DNA of 8,081 nucleotides from Bacteroidales bacterium (lineage in GTDB: Bacteria > Bacteroidota > Bacteroidia > Bacteroidales > P3): assembly GCA_017545365.1 (NCBI GenBank), contig JAFWOP010000039.1, forward strand, positions 1 through 8,081. The letters are read 5' to 3'. This document shows, in pieces, positions 1 to 7,685 of this stretch. How positions within the stretch are numbered: the first letter of the stretch is position 1; the number at the start of each line of letters is the position of its first letter. The notes beneath the pieces were generated by a model. That model was not told where the DNA came from. It worked only from the letters and a program-made list of their open reading frames with translations, and made no database searches. A program made the position numbers and the translations under genes.

Positions 1-3000
1 CACCGGCGGTGAAGCCGCTCAGCACCACGGGATGGCTGCTGACGGTGTAGGTGGTGTCGAAGTCCGCGGTGTTCCACACACGGAGACTCCACATGGTCTC
101 GTAGCCGAAGGGCACCCAGTCGAAGGTGGCATTGGTGTTGGTGATGTCGGTAACCGTCAGGCTGTCGGGAGGCAGGCAGGGCAGGCTGTCGGTGGTGACA
201 GTGGTCAGCACCCAGTCGCTGTAGCCGAGGCTGTCGCCGGTGCAGTCGGTACGCACACGGAAGGTGTAGCTCGTGGCGGGCTGCAGGCCGTAGAAGGTGT
301 GACTGTTGCCGACCACCGGGATGTCAGCGTTGGTGAAGCTGGGAGCAACACTCTCTTTGATGTTCACCTCATAGGCATTGGCATCGCCCGTCCAGGTGAC
401 GGTGGCACTCTCGTAGGTGTGAGAGACACCTGTGATGATAGGTTCATGACAAACAGGTGTCGAGCCGCAAGAGATGAACCGCAGGTCGCCGACATAGCTG
501 GCTGTGGTGCCGCCCGATACTGTCGAGGGATCATATGCACTGCCATCTTGATAGAGGTAGCGGGTCTTGATACCCGTAGTGGTATGGGCGTTGAAGCTGG
601 CACCACTGCTGTAGGAACCGTGGCGACGGTTGACAGCAACCAGGACGTTGCTGTGGCCGTCCCAGGTGAAGGTGGTGTCGAAGCCAACGATGTGCCACCC
701 GCCATCGGAGTAGGACAGGTCGGCACCATTGGTCATCTGCACAAACTGATGGTTGGCATCGGGCATGATGAATCCAGAGGAGAGATCGCTCTCGGAGACA
801 TTGGCCAGATAGATATCCATATTAGTGTAGTAGCTGCCCTGGTTTCCATTGACGGGGTTGAACTCCATAGCTGAGATGGGGTCGGTCATGCCTGCCATCT
901 GGGCGCTGTCGATGAGCGTCTGGACGTAGCTGTAGTTATAGAAGCTGTAGCCGATGGGGCCATAGCTGCTGGTGGTCGTGGACCACGAGGGATCGTAACC
1001 GAGGGCCGTGGCGGCATCTGCACACATCTCGGTCTGGAACTCGACACCGTCGCTGAAGAGGCTGCTGTCGGTTCCACAGAGCTTCTGCACCCAGGCGCGA
1101 TAGGTGGTCTGCGGGTCGAGTCCGGTGAGTGTGACGCTGTTGGTGCTGGTGTTAACATAGACATTGGTGCTGGCCGGTGCGCCCGCCACACGGTAGGCGA
1201 CACGGTAGTTGGCTGCCGCCGCGCCGTCCCAGTGGAGGGTGGCGGTAGTGTTGGTGACAGTCACTGTGTCGAGGTTGACCGGACGCGGGCAGGAGCTGTA
1301 GTCGATGTGGATGTTGTCGACGGCGGCCGGGCCACCGATGAACGGATGGTTTGCTGCGGTGTTCTGGTTGAACCAGAAGAAGGCGACACGCTTAACACCG
1401 TGGATGGTGTCGAACGAGGCGGTGTAGGTATTCCATGTGGTGTCGAGATAGGCCAGGGAGATACGGTACAGGTCGTTGACATTGCCCCACGGCGAGGTGA
1501 TGGCAGTCGTGGAAGGTGTTGGTTGGACTGAGGCATCAACCAAGAATACCATCAGGGCATCGTAACGCCCGTCGGTGGAACCGCCCATCTTGGCACGGTA
1601 GGTGAGGGTGAAGCTGGAGTCGACAGTGCCAAAGTCCACATCGCGGAAGATGGCTGCATTGACCAACGAGGTGAAGCCTTCGTTGCCGTAGGTGAGGCCA
1701 CCGTCGGGCGAGATGTACATGGCATAGTTACCCGAGTCAACCTCGGCGGTGCCGCGAGCCCAGTCGATGGTGGAATTGGTGCTGGTCTGCCATGCAGCCC
1801 ATTCGGTGGAATCCTCGAAGGTGCAGGTGTAGGGTATGGTGGCTGGCAGCTGCAACGTGCTGAAGCGGCAGGGATAGTAGCAGCTGTAGAGGCTGGTATC
1901 GCCGTTGTCGCAGAGGCTGCGGACGAAGTACTCACCGTCGAACGAGGATGGGAGACCAGTGAGGGTGTAGGGGTTTGTGGTCGCAAGGACCGAAGTTCCC
2001 GTACCGCGCTGGAATCCGACGGGGCCGTACTCAATGACCCACTGGGTGGCAGTGCCCCGCTCGCGCCAATGGAGGTCGACGCTTGTCATTGTGGGGTTGG
2101 ATGCCCGCAGAGAATCGGGACGTGAGCAGGTGGCAGAGGTGATGCGGTCGACCTGAATGTTGTCGATGTAGGGATAGCTGTAGTTGTCGTCGTTGCCAGT
2201 GCAGATGGCAATGTAGCGACCTGTGCCATGGTAGCTGGAGAGGTCGAACTCGTAAGGCTCGAATGTTGTGGTGGGAGCCGCATAGCCTACTTGGACGAAT
2301 GTGTTGAAGTCGTTGGGGTCTTTCATCACACCGACCTTGACAGAGTGGGTGTACGACGTATTGCTACGCATAATCCAGAAGCTGAGGTTGAGCGAGTCGA
2401 TGGGCGCATCAAACACGGGTAACACAAGGTAGGTGTGGGTGTTGTTGTAGCGGTAGAAGTACATCGACTTGGTGCCGGGATAGACGCTGTAGGAGGTGGT
2501 TACATAGGGATAAGTGCTACTATAGTCGGACACACCATACCAGCAAGCGGGCAGGGGTATGCCTGACGAGGAAGTCCAAGTCTCAAAGTCCTCAAAGAAG
2601 GGCAGCGGAGTGGGTGCACACGGGGTGTGGGCATTGATGTTGCGAGCCAGGTTGGTGTCGCTGCACAGCGAGATGACACGGATGTTGTAATCCATGTCGG
2701 CCGTCAGGCCCGTGAGAGTCATGGTGTCGGACGAGGTTGTACCCATACTAATCCATGTGCTGTCGCCGGCCGTCTTATACTCCACCCGCCACGAGGTCTC
2801 AGTATAGCCAGGATTCCAACGGAGGGCAATCACATCGTGGTCGATGCTGTCAACAATGACCGTGGGAGCTGCGCAGGTGCCCGGTTCGCTACAGCCATGG
2901 ATGAAGAAGGTGATGGATGGACGATAAGTGGAGGTGCTGCTGCTGCCGCTAGAGTAGTTGTCGACCGTCCAGGGCGAGCTATCGCGATAGCGGTAGACTG

Positions 3001-6000
3001 TGCGCGTGACACCGCAGTCGGTGTTGTAGGCATAGAAGCCGGAGCTTGAGTGGCTGCTACCGCTGGGCTGGTTCATGAAGGTGGTAAGCACCAGGTTGCT
3101 CACGCCGTCCCAATAGAATGAGTTGTCGAAAGTGTAGTTCACCCACCCGGTGGTAGAACTCAGGTGCGTGGCGGGACCGTAGACGAGCATCGTGCCGTCA
3201 ATCGGCACATACTCGCTGCTGCTGTTGAACGTACTACGCGAGTTGGTAGCAGTGAGGAAAATGGACAAGTCTTTGTTGTATGAGGCCGTAGAGCTGTAGC
3301 CAAGGGTGACTCCAATGATTTCGCCAGCCGAAATGCCTGCATCGGCCAGTTCCTGGGCGGTGTAGATACTTTGGCAGAACGAGTTGCCCCATGCCGAGGA
3401 GACAAACACACCCGTTTGGGTCGAAGTACCGTTGGAGAACATCCTTGTTACGGTAGAACTGGTGTCATACACGGCACACGGCAGTCCCACCGTGGTGAAC
3501 ATCACGCTGTCCCAAGGACCATGCTCACCGTCTTGGCAGATGGTACGCACTTTCAATGTATATTGCGACTCTGTAGTGAGGCCTGTGAAGAAGTTGGAGT
3601 AGCGAATGGTGCTGTCGTGGCTGACAATGTTGCCAATGCTGTCGTAGAGGATGTACTCAAATCCGGCAGGTTCGCCAAAGCGGGTACCCGAACGGTTCAT
3701 CCACGACACGTTGGCAGCCTGGGTGCCGACAGTCTCGGGAGTGATGGAGACAATCTCAGAGCACTGTGGTGGCGGGATGCAGCGGGTGAACAGCTCGAAG
3801 CCGGGATAAACAACCGAACCGTCGGAGCTGAACGTGATGGTGATAGGACCTGAATCAGAGGTGAAGGGTCCGATGTTGACCACCTGTCCACCGGAGGGAC
3901 TGCAACCATAGAAGAGCTGGCGACCGCTGGTGCCCACACCGTCATAGATGCCAAGATAGTCGCAGCAGCCTTCGCCTGTGTAGATTCCCTCGATGCGGAT
4001 GGAGTTGGTGCTGTCCAGCGGATAAATCACCATCTGGCCGCTGCAGCTGTTGCTGTAGTTACCCTCAGGACCGCCGTTGTCGTAGAATGCCGCACCGCAA
4101 ACATAGAAAGTATCGGTGCCGGAAGTCGACATGTTGTAGCTCAAACCATAGGCTCTGACGGGGACGATGGTCGAATAGAGCGAGTCGTTGCAGTAGTGCG
4201 ACAGACGAAGCTCATAATTCACCAGAGGAGTGAGGCCTGTGAACAGATAGTTGTTGGTGCTGACGCCTGTGGCCTCGTTAATCCAACGAGTAGTACCGAC
4301 TTCGCGATAGTCGAGGTCCCAAGTGTCCTCCATGTACGAGGCAAGCCACGAGAGTTCGACTCCGTTGGTGTCGTTACTGGAAATCCATGCCGACGAGGGT
4401 ATGCAGCTCGCATATTCGAGGCATTCGCCTGTATAAAAATGGATGCTGGGACGCGACGAGCCGGTGCCGCCACTGCTGCCACCGGTGTAGTTGGTGGTGT
4501 TATAGGCCGTGCCGTCCTGATATCTGTAGGCATGGCGGGTGCCGCTGCCACTGGTATAGTAACCATTGAAACTCGACGATGAGTGCGACGCACCTGCAGG
4601 CTGGTTCATGAAGAAGGTGATGATGATGTTGCTCGAACCGTCCCATTCAAAAGCCTGGTCGAAGGAGTAGTGCTGCCATCCCGACGTGTTGAGCGGGTGC
4701 GGGGCTGGGCCGTAGACCAAAGTGTGGTTGGCCATGTTCTCCATGTCGGTGGAGGAGGAGAAGGTCTGTTTGCTGGTGTTGCTCATCATAATGGTGAACT
4801 CCTTGGCGTAGGAGCTGTTCGTCGAGAATCCGAGGTCGACACCGATAATCGGGCCGGCGGTAAGGCCGGCGGCAAGGAGTTCGGTGGCCGTGTAGATGTC
4901 CTGGCTCACCGTGTTGCCGTAGCCGGAATAGACCATGATGCCGCTAGTACCAGTGCTGGTGCTGTTACTAAAGATGATGGTATCCATCGTAGCACTGTCA
5001 AGCACCGCGCAGGGCAGTGTGAGAGTGGAGAAGTGGATGCTGTCCCAAGGGCTGTAGTCGGAGCCGCAGTCGGCGCGCACATAGGCAGTGTAGCCCTCGC
5101 CAGTGCTGAGGCCTGTGAAAATGTAGGAGTAGTCGTTGGTGTAGTATGTAGAGGGTGACACTGTTGTATCGTCAGGCACCAGTTCAATCTCGAAGCCAGA
5201 GGCTTCAACCGAGCCTCCACGGGTGCCCCAGCTGATGCTGCCACCGAGGTAGCTTACGTTGTCCACATTCATGTCATACACATTAGGACAAGGGGGTGCC
5301 ACCTCGAGGGTGAACTCGTCCAGATATACATACCACGAAGAACTGGCACGCAGCGAACGGACTGCCACAAAGGCACCGTCGCCCGTATAGTTGAGGAACG
5401 AAACAAAACACTCAACCCAGTCGGCAGTATTTGATACGGAGAATGTGTCGACAGCCACGAAGGTGTTGATGTCGTTCGGGTCGGTCATGACACCAATCTC
5501 TAGCATGGGCGAGTAGCTGGTGGAGCTGGGCTTGGCCCAGAACATCATCTGCAGGTCGCTTATTTGAAAGATATTGAGGTCGACCCCAGGCAGCACCACA
5601 TACTGGTAGTCGCCATAGGTGCCGGTGGTGGTGGTGTTGTACCAATAGAGTCCCTTGCTGCCGCCATTGTGGCTGTAGGACGAGCTGTTCGCCACATACG
5701 GATATCCGAAATACATCGTGGCGTTGTTCAAGCGGTGCCAGCAAGGCACGAAGGTCTCGCTCGTCGTGCTGCCCGTGGTCACCGACTCGAAGTTCTCGAA
5801 GAACGGCAGTGAGTCGATATAGTCGCAGAGCGTGGTGAAGTGCGTAAAGTTTTCAACAGAGATGTCGGCGGTGTCGCAGACAGGGGTGACATACACGTCA
5901 TACGTCGTAGCAGACAGGAGGCCGCTGATTTCCAAGCTGTCCTCCGTGGCGGTAATGATGGTGCCGGTGCCGCGCACAAAGCCGTGTGTGCCGTACTCCA

Positions 6001-7630
6001 CCGTCCAGGCCGTGGCAGTGCCTTCCTCATCCCAATAGACGGTGGCAGAGGATGTGGTGATGCCTCTGACCACGAGGTCCTGCACATGAGGGCAGTCGGG
6101 TATCAGTTCGAGGCGGATGTCGTCGACATGGGCATACCACGACGACGACGGACGGTTGGCACGGATGGCTACAAACTGGCCGTTGCCCGTGTAGTTCTCA
6201 AACGACGTGATATATTCGCCCCATGCAGTAGAGTTACCCACGTTCACCGTGGCCACGCTCTCGAAGGTGCTGATGTCGTTGGCAATGGACAGCACACCCA
6301 CTTCAAACACCGGACTGTAGGAGGTGCTGGATGCTCGTGCCCAGAAAGTAAGCTGAAGAGTGTTGATGGGATAAAGTGCCGTGTCGGGAGCCGGAAGCAC
6401 TATTACCTGATAGTCGCCGTAGGTGCCCGTGGTGGTAGTGTTGTACCAATAGAGGCCGCGAGCTCCGCTAGGGGTATGGTTATAAATAGTACTGCTGCTC
6501 ACATAGGGGTAGCCGTAATATTGCGAACCATTGTTCAGGCGGAACCAGCAGTCGACAAAAGTCGAACTGGTGCTGCTGCCGGTGGACACACCCTCCGACG
6601 ACTCAAAGCCCATCGTGATAGGCAGTGTGCTGACGGGGTTGCAATAGGTGCAGACTGTGGCGGTACGCCATTGGCTGGTGTCGTCAACATCGCAGATGCT
6701 AGCCACCGAAACGGTGTAGACGGTATTGGCAGTCAACGAGGTGAACGAGAATGCCGCAGTGTCGGTCACCACGCTGTCGGTAAGAATCGTGCTGCCCTGC
6801 ATTAGGCGCACTCTCCACATGGTGGCGGAGTCGGCCTCCACCCATTCCACATCAACGCTGTTAGGGGTGACGCCGGTAACCGTTATCGCCTCGGGTTTCG
6901 GACAAGTAATCACAGGACGGGTGAACTGGTAGTACCGGCCTTCCGAAGGCCAGTTGCCAGAAGATATCGTTGTGGAGGTGCCACTGGTGAAATGCGTGGC
7001 TACATGGCTGGAACTAATGGTCCAGCCATCGGAGGAATTTACGCAAAGACCCTGCTGTCGAGATACGACCGGTGCAGTGGAAGGCGCCACGCCGTAGACA
7101 ACCACCACATTACCGTTGTGATACAGGTGCACCTGCCATTTGTACAGGTACGAGCGGGTGGAGCTGGTATACGTGCCCATGCAGAACTCCACCACACCCA
7201 CCGAGTCGCCGTTGGTGTCGGCCGTGTGCAGGTAACGCACATAGTGGCTGTTGTCGCAGTAGCCGTCGCACCCGAAGAAGTTAATCTTAGGGTTATTAAC
7301 GTTAGCGTTCGAAGAACTGAACGGTGTCGAGTAGTTGCTCGTCCCCGTTACCGAGCTTCCGAGTTTGAGGTTGCCGTCGGAATTGACGGAAAACTGCGTG
7401 TAGGTATTCTCCCCAAACGGGAATGAGAACCCTAGATTGTGGACTGTGGACACACCATAGTCGCCTGCACCAGGGCTGATGAGCGAAGTGAGTGTGGTCG
7501 GAACCGTAATCCACTTCGAAGCATCAGTGCCAGTCGAGTACGTATAGTCGTCCAACGCCTGACCTTGTGTCACCCATGGGACGACCATCATCGCCACAAT
7601 GAGCAACAGTCTTTGTAAATGTTTTTGCAT
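1..7630 (-). CDS. Giant secreted multi-domain FnIII/MAM/CUB surface protein (C-terminus beyond the window)
   Basis: I translated the minus strand from ATG 7630-7628 to the left edge and found 2543 codons with no stop or frameshift. An in-frame TAA lies five codons upstream (7643-7645), and the first residues form a signal peptide, so this start is well supported. There is no Shine-Dalgarno, as usual in Bacteroidota. Approximate order by residue: signal peptide 1-25; N-terminal beta domain 26-242; FnIII-like modules beginning at Cys 243, 513, 781, 1070, 1290, 1586, 1835, 2114, 2394 and 2485 (last one cut); MAM/cleaved-adhesin-like modules 335-512, 604-780, 1672-1834 and 1930-2113; module A at 874-1069, 1385-1585 and 2203-2393; CUB-like 1165-1289. 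FnIII modules show the usual W, a Y-x-V/Y-x-V strand and a paired Cys 70-75 residues after the first. The protein is rich in Thr, Ser, Asp, Gly and Tyr and poor in Lys. No catalytic motif was seen. A T9SS-exported adhesin or binding scaffold is an inference; the sorting domain would lie off-window. It has its own promoter and appears separate from the upstream gene. Confidence 0.93.
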   Translation of the reverse strand, partial: MQKHLQRLLLIVAMMVVPWVTQGQALDDYTYSTGTDASKWITVPTTLTSLISPGAGDYGVSTVHNLGFSFPFGENTYTQFSVNSDGNLKLGSSVTGTSNYSTPFSSSNANVNNPKINFFGCDGYCDNSHYVRYLHTADTNGDSVGVVEFCMGTYTSSTRSYLYKWQVHLYHNGNVVVVYGVAPSTAPVVSRQQGLCVNSSDGWTISSSHVATHFTSGTSTTISSGNWPSEGRYYQFTRPVITCPKPEAITVTGVTPNSVDVEWVEADSATMWRVRLMQGSTILTDSVVTDTAAFSFTSLTANTVYTVSVASICDVDDTSQWRTATVCTYCNPVSTLPITMGFESSEGVSTGSSTSSTFVDCWFRLNNGSQYYGYPYVSSSTIYNHTPSGARGLYWYNTTTTGTYGDYQVIVLPAPDTALYPINTLQLTFWARASSTSYSPVFEVGVLSIANDISTFESVATVNVGNSTAWGEYITSFENYTGNGQFVAIRANRPSSSWYAHVDDIRLELIPDCPHVQDLVVRGITTSSATVYWDEEGTATAWTVEYGTHGFVRGTGTIITATEDSLEISGLLSATTYDVYVTPVCDTADISVENFTHFTTLCDYIDSLPFFENFESVTTGSTTSETFVPCWHRLNNATMYFGYPYVANSSSYSHNGGSKGLYWYNTTTTGTYGDYQYVVLPGVDLNIFQISDLQMMFWAKPSSTSYSPMLEIGVMTDPNDINTFVAVDTFSVSNTADWVECFVSFLNYTGDGAFVAVRSLRASSSWYVYLDEFTLEVAPPCPNVYDMNVDNVSYLGGSISWGTRGGSVEASGFEIELVPDDTTVSPSTYYTNDYSYIFTGLSTGEGYTAYVRADCGSDYSPWDSIHFSTLTLPCAVLDSATMDTIIFSNSTSTGTSGIMVYSGYGNTVSQDIYTATELLAAGLTAGPIIGVDLGFSTNSSYAKEFTIMMSNTSKQTFSSSTDMENMANHTLVYGPAPHPLNTSGWQHYSFDQAFEWDGSSNIIITFFMNQPAGASHSSSSFNGYYTSGSGTRHAYRYQDGTAYNTTNYTGGSSGGTGSSRPSIHFYTGECLEYASCIPSSAWISSNDTNGVELSWLASYMEDTWDLDYREVGTTRWINEATGVSTNNYLFTGLTPLVNYELRLSHYCNDSLYSTIVPVRAYGLSYNMSTSGTDTFYVCGAAFYDNGGPEGNYSNSCSGQMVIYPLDSTNSIRIEGIYTGEGCCDYLGIYDGVGTSGRQLFYGCSPSGGQVVNIGPFTSDSGPITITFSSDGSVVYPGFELFTRCIPPPQCSEIVSITPETVGTQAANVSWMNRSGTRFGEPAGFEYILYDSIGNIVSHDSTIRYSNFFTGLTTESQYTLKVRTICQDGEHGPWDSVMFTTVGLPCAVYDTSSTVTRMFSNGTSTQTGVFVSSAWGNSFCQSIYTAQELADAGISAGEIIGVTLGYSSTASYNKDLSIFLTATNSRSTFNSSSEYVPIDGTMLVYGPATHLSSTTGWVNYTFDNSFYWDGVSNLVLTTFMNQPSGSSHSSSGFYAYNTDCGVTRTVYRYRDSSPWTVDNYSSGSSSTSTYRPSITFFIHGCSEPGTCAAPTVIVDSIDHDVIALRWNPGYTETSWRVEYKTAGDSTWISMGTTSSDTMTLTGLTADMDYNIRVISLCSDTNLARNINAHTPCAPTPLPFFEDFETWTSSSGIPLPACWYGVSDYSSTYPYVTTSYSVYPGTKSMYFYRYNNTHTYLVLPVFDAPIDSLNLSFWIMRSNTSYTHSVKVGVMKDPNDFNTFVQVGYAAPTTTFEPYEFDLSSYHGTGRYIAICTGNDDNYSYPYIDNIQVDRITSATCSRPDSLRASNPTMTSVDLHWRERGTATQWVIEYGPVGFQRGTGTSVLATTNPYTLTGLPSSFDGEYFVRSLCDNGDTSLYSCYYPCRFSTLQLPATIPYTCTFEDSTEWAAWQTSTNSTIDWARGTAEVDSGNYAMYISPDGGLTYGNEGFTSLVNAAIFRDVDFGTVDSSFTLTYRAKMGGSTDGRYDALMVFLVDASVQPTPSTTAITSPWGNVNDLYRISLAYLDTTWNTYTASFDTIHGVKRVAFFWFNQNTAANHPFIGGPAAVDNIHIDYSSCPRPVNLDTVTVTNTTATLHWDGAAAANYRVAYRVAGAPASTNVYVNTSTNSVTLTGLDPQTTYRAWVQKLCGTDSSLFSDGVEFQTEMCADAATALGYDPSWSTTTSSYGPIGYSFYNYSYVQTLIDSAQMAGMTDPISAMEFNPVNGNQGSYYTNMDIYLANVSESDLSSGFIMPDANHQFVQMTNGADLSYSDGGWHIVGFDTTFTWDGHSNVLVAVNRRHGSYSSGASFNAHTTTGIKTRYLYQDGSAYDPSTVSGGTTASYVGDLRFISCGSTPVCHEPIITGVSHTYESATVTWTGDANAYEVNIKESVAPSFTNADIPVVGNSHTFYGLQPATSYTFRVRTDCTGDSLGYSDWVLTTVTTDSLPCLPPDSLTVTDITNTNATFDWVPFGYETMWSLRVWNTADFDTTYTVSSHPVVLSGFTAG
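452..1024 (-). other. Module A, copy 3, divergent (residues 2203-2393)
   Basis: Begins at C2203 (CADAATALGYDPSW). It has YVQTLIDSAQMAGM, ISAMEFNPV, MDIYLANVSESDLSSGF, WHIVGFDTTFTWDGHSNVLVAVNRRHGSY, TRYLYQDGSAYDPS and LRFISCG. The F-x-W-D-G-x-S-N motif and the late R-Y-L-Y-Q-D-G strand are kept, but the rest has drifted well away from copies 1 and 2. Confidence 0.55.
1292..1843 (-). other. MAM/cleaved-adhesin-like module J4, divergent (residues 1930-2113)
   Basis: Opens IPYTCTFEDSTEWAAW (F1938), then WARGTAEVDSG, AMYISPDGGLTYG, FTLTYRAKMGG and VAFFWFNQN, and ends AVDNIHID. The opening and ending fit the family. The middle resembles the 'cleaved adhesin' form (with a Y-I-S-x-D-G strand) more than J1-J3. 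Confidence 0.68.
2129..2617 (-). other. MAM/cleaved-adhesin-like module J3 (residues 1672-1834)
   Basis: Opens LPFFEDFETW (F1678), continues through ACWYGVSDYSS, KSMYFYRYNNTHTYLVLP and LSFWIMRSNTSYTHS, and closes PYIDNIQVD. It has the same plan as J1 and J2 but is shorter and clearly diverged. Confidence 0.7.
2876..3478 (-). other. Module A, copy 2 (residues 1385-1585)
   Basis: It parallels copy 1 in order: LPCAVYDTSS, CQSIYTAQELADAGI, IIGVTLGYSS, LSIFLTATNSRSTFNSS, LVYGPATHLSSTTGW, FYWDGVSNLVLTTFMNQPSG, TVYRYRDSS and RPSITFFIHG. Together the A copies flank the CUB-like module, each separated from it by one FnIII-like module. Confidence 0.6.
3764..4138 (-). other. CUB-like domain in the giant protein (residues 1165-1289)
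   Basis: The segment reads DTFYVCGAAFYDNGGPEGNYSN, with a polar turn then SCSGQMVIYP, GEGCCDYLGIYDG (C1222, C1223, D1224), GPITITFSSDG and YPGFELFTRC. The glycine-rich start, the C-x-D-Y-L-x-I-Y-D-G core, the late T-I-T-F-S-S-D strand and the G-F-E-L end match the CUB fold plan. CUB domains bind proteins or sugars, often through calcium. It occurs once, near the middle of the visible chain. Confidence 0.72.
4424..5011 (-). other. Module A, copy 1 (residues 874-1069), family not recognised
   Basis: Begins LPCAVLDSAT (C874). Key stretches are SQDIYTATELLAAGL, IIGVDLGFST, FTIMMSNTSKQTFSS, LVYGPAPHPLNTSGW, FEWDGSSNIIITFFMNQP, HAYRYQDG and RPSIHFYTG. The strands, the F-x-W-D-G-x-S-N motif and the M-x-N/T-T-S/N-x-x-x-F-S/N-S motif recur in the other two copies. 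Such segments occur between FnIII modules in T9SS-type proteins, but I cannot name a family. Confidence 0.6.
5291..5821 (-). other. MAM/cleaved-adhesin-like module J2 (residues 604-780)
   Basis: It opens at LPFFENFESV (F610), shares the 17-residue block GLYWYNTTTTGTYGDYQ exactly with J1, has MMFWAKPSSTSYSP matching J1's TFWARASSTSYSP, and ends YLDEFTLEV. J1 and J2 lie 268 codons apart with one FnIII-like module between them, so J plus FnIII looks like the duplicated unit. Confidence 0.72.
5603..5650. repeat. 48-bp direct repeat, copy within J2 (partner 6407-6454)
   Basis: Positions 5603-5650 and 6407-6454 match at 44 of 48 bases by eye. Both encode the G-L-Y-W-Y-N-T-T-T-T-G block and lie exactly 804 bp (268 codons) apart. 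This is part of the J1/J2 duplication and a likely site for slippage, recombination or misassembly. Confidence 0.8.
6095..6628 (-). other. MAM/cleaved-adhesin-like module J1 (residues 335-512)
   Basis: The module opens at LPITMGFES (F342), carries GLYWYNTTTTGTYGDYQ and LTFWARASS, and closes with HVDDIRLEL. The G-F-E opening, F-W strand and D-D/N-I ending are the marks of the MAM-like 'cleaved adhesin / choice-of-anchor J' jelly-roll family found in gingipain haemagglutinin regions and many T9SS proteins. It is the closest partner of J2. Confidence 0.72.
6407..6454. repeat. 48-bp direct repeat, copy within J1 (partner 5603-5650)
   Basis: Partner of the copy in J2. The four differences all leave the encoded block GLYWYNTTTTGTYGDYQ unchanged, which suggests selection on the protein after duplication. 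Confidence 0.8.
6905..7555 (-). other. N-terminal beta-rich domain of the giant protein (residues 26-242)
   Basis: It begins LDDYTYSTGTDASKWITV and contains GFSFPFGENTYTQFSVNSDG and later NGNVVVVYG, a strand-rich pattern with a nidogen-like flavour. From memory, similar N-terminal regions head other secreted FnIII proteins of Bacteroidales; I cannot give a family name or a function. It ends just before Cys243, the first residue of the first FnIII-like module. Confidence 0.55.
7556..7630 (-). other. Sec signal peptide of the giant protein (residues 1-25)
   Basis: The first residues are MQKHLQRLL followed by a hydrophobic run (LLLIVAMMVVPWV) and a polar end TQGQA, with probable cleavage at or near GQA. 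The basic n-region, hydrophobic core and small residues near the cut fit signal peptidase I. No lipobox cysteine is present, so it is not a lipoprotein. Confidence 0.85.
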
Positions 7631-7685
7631 GACAAATACGTTTTAGTTAATAATAAAGTTAATTTGAAAATGCTAACATATATTT

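Noticed and set aside
32..874. 280-codon open frame on the plus strand, rich in Val, Gly and Ala
   Set aside because: Antisense shadow of module A copy 3 and the last FnIII modules. Low-complexity V/G/A composition is typical of reverse-strand reading and no family is recognised.
4583..5158. 191-codon open frame on the plus strand
   Set aside because: Antisense to module A copy 1 and the end of FnIII-3; no start signals or domain features.
5564..6550. The J1/J2 DNA repeats as ends of a mobile element
   Set aside because: The repeats are in frame, encode the same protein block and lie within homologous modules, so domain duplication explains them. No transposase frame is present between them.
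5840..6805. 321-codon open frame on the plus strand
   Set aside because: It lies wholly antisense to well-formed FnIII and J modules of the giant gene, has no recognisable domain or signal, and the long opening reflects the codon use of the real strand (many GAC, ACC and GGC codons).
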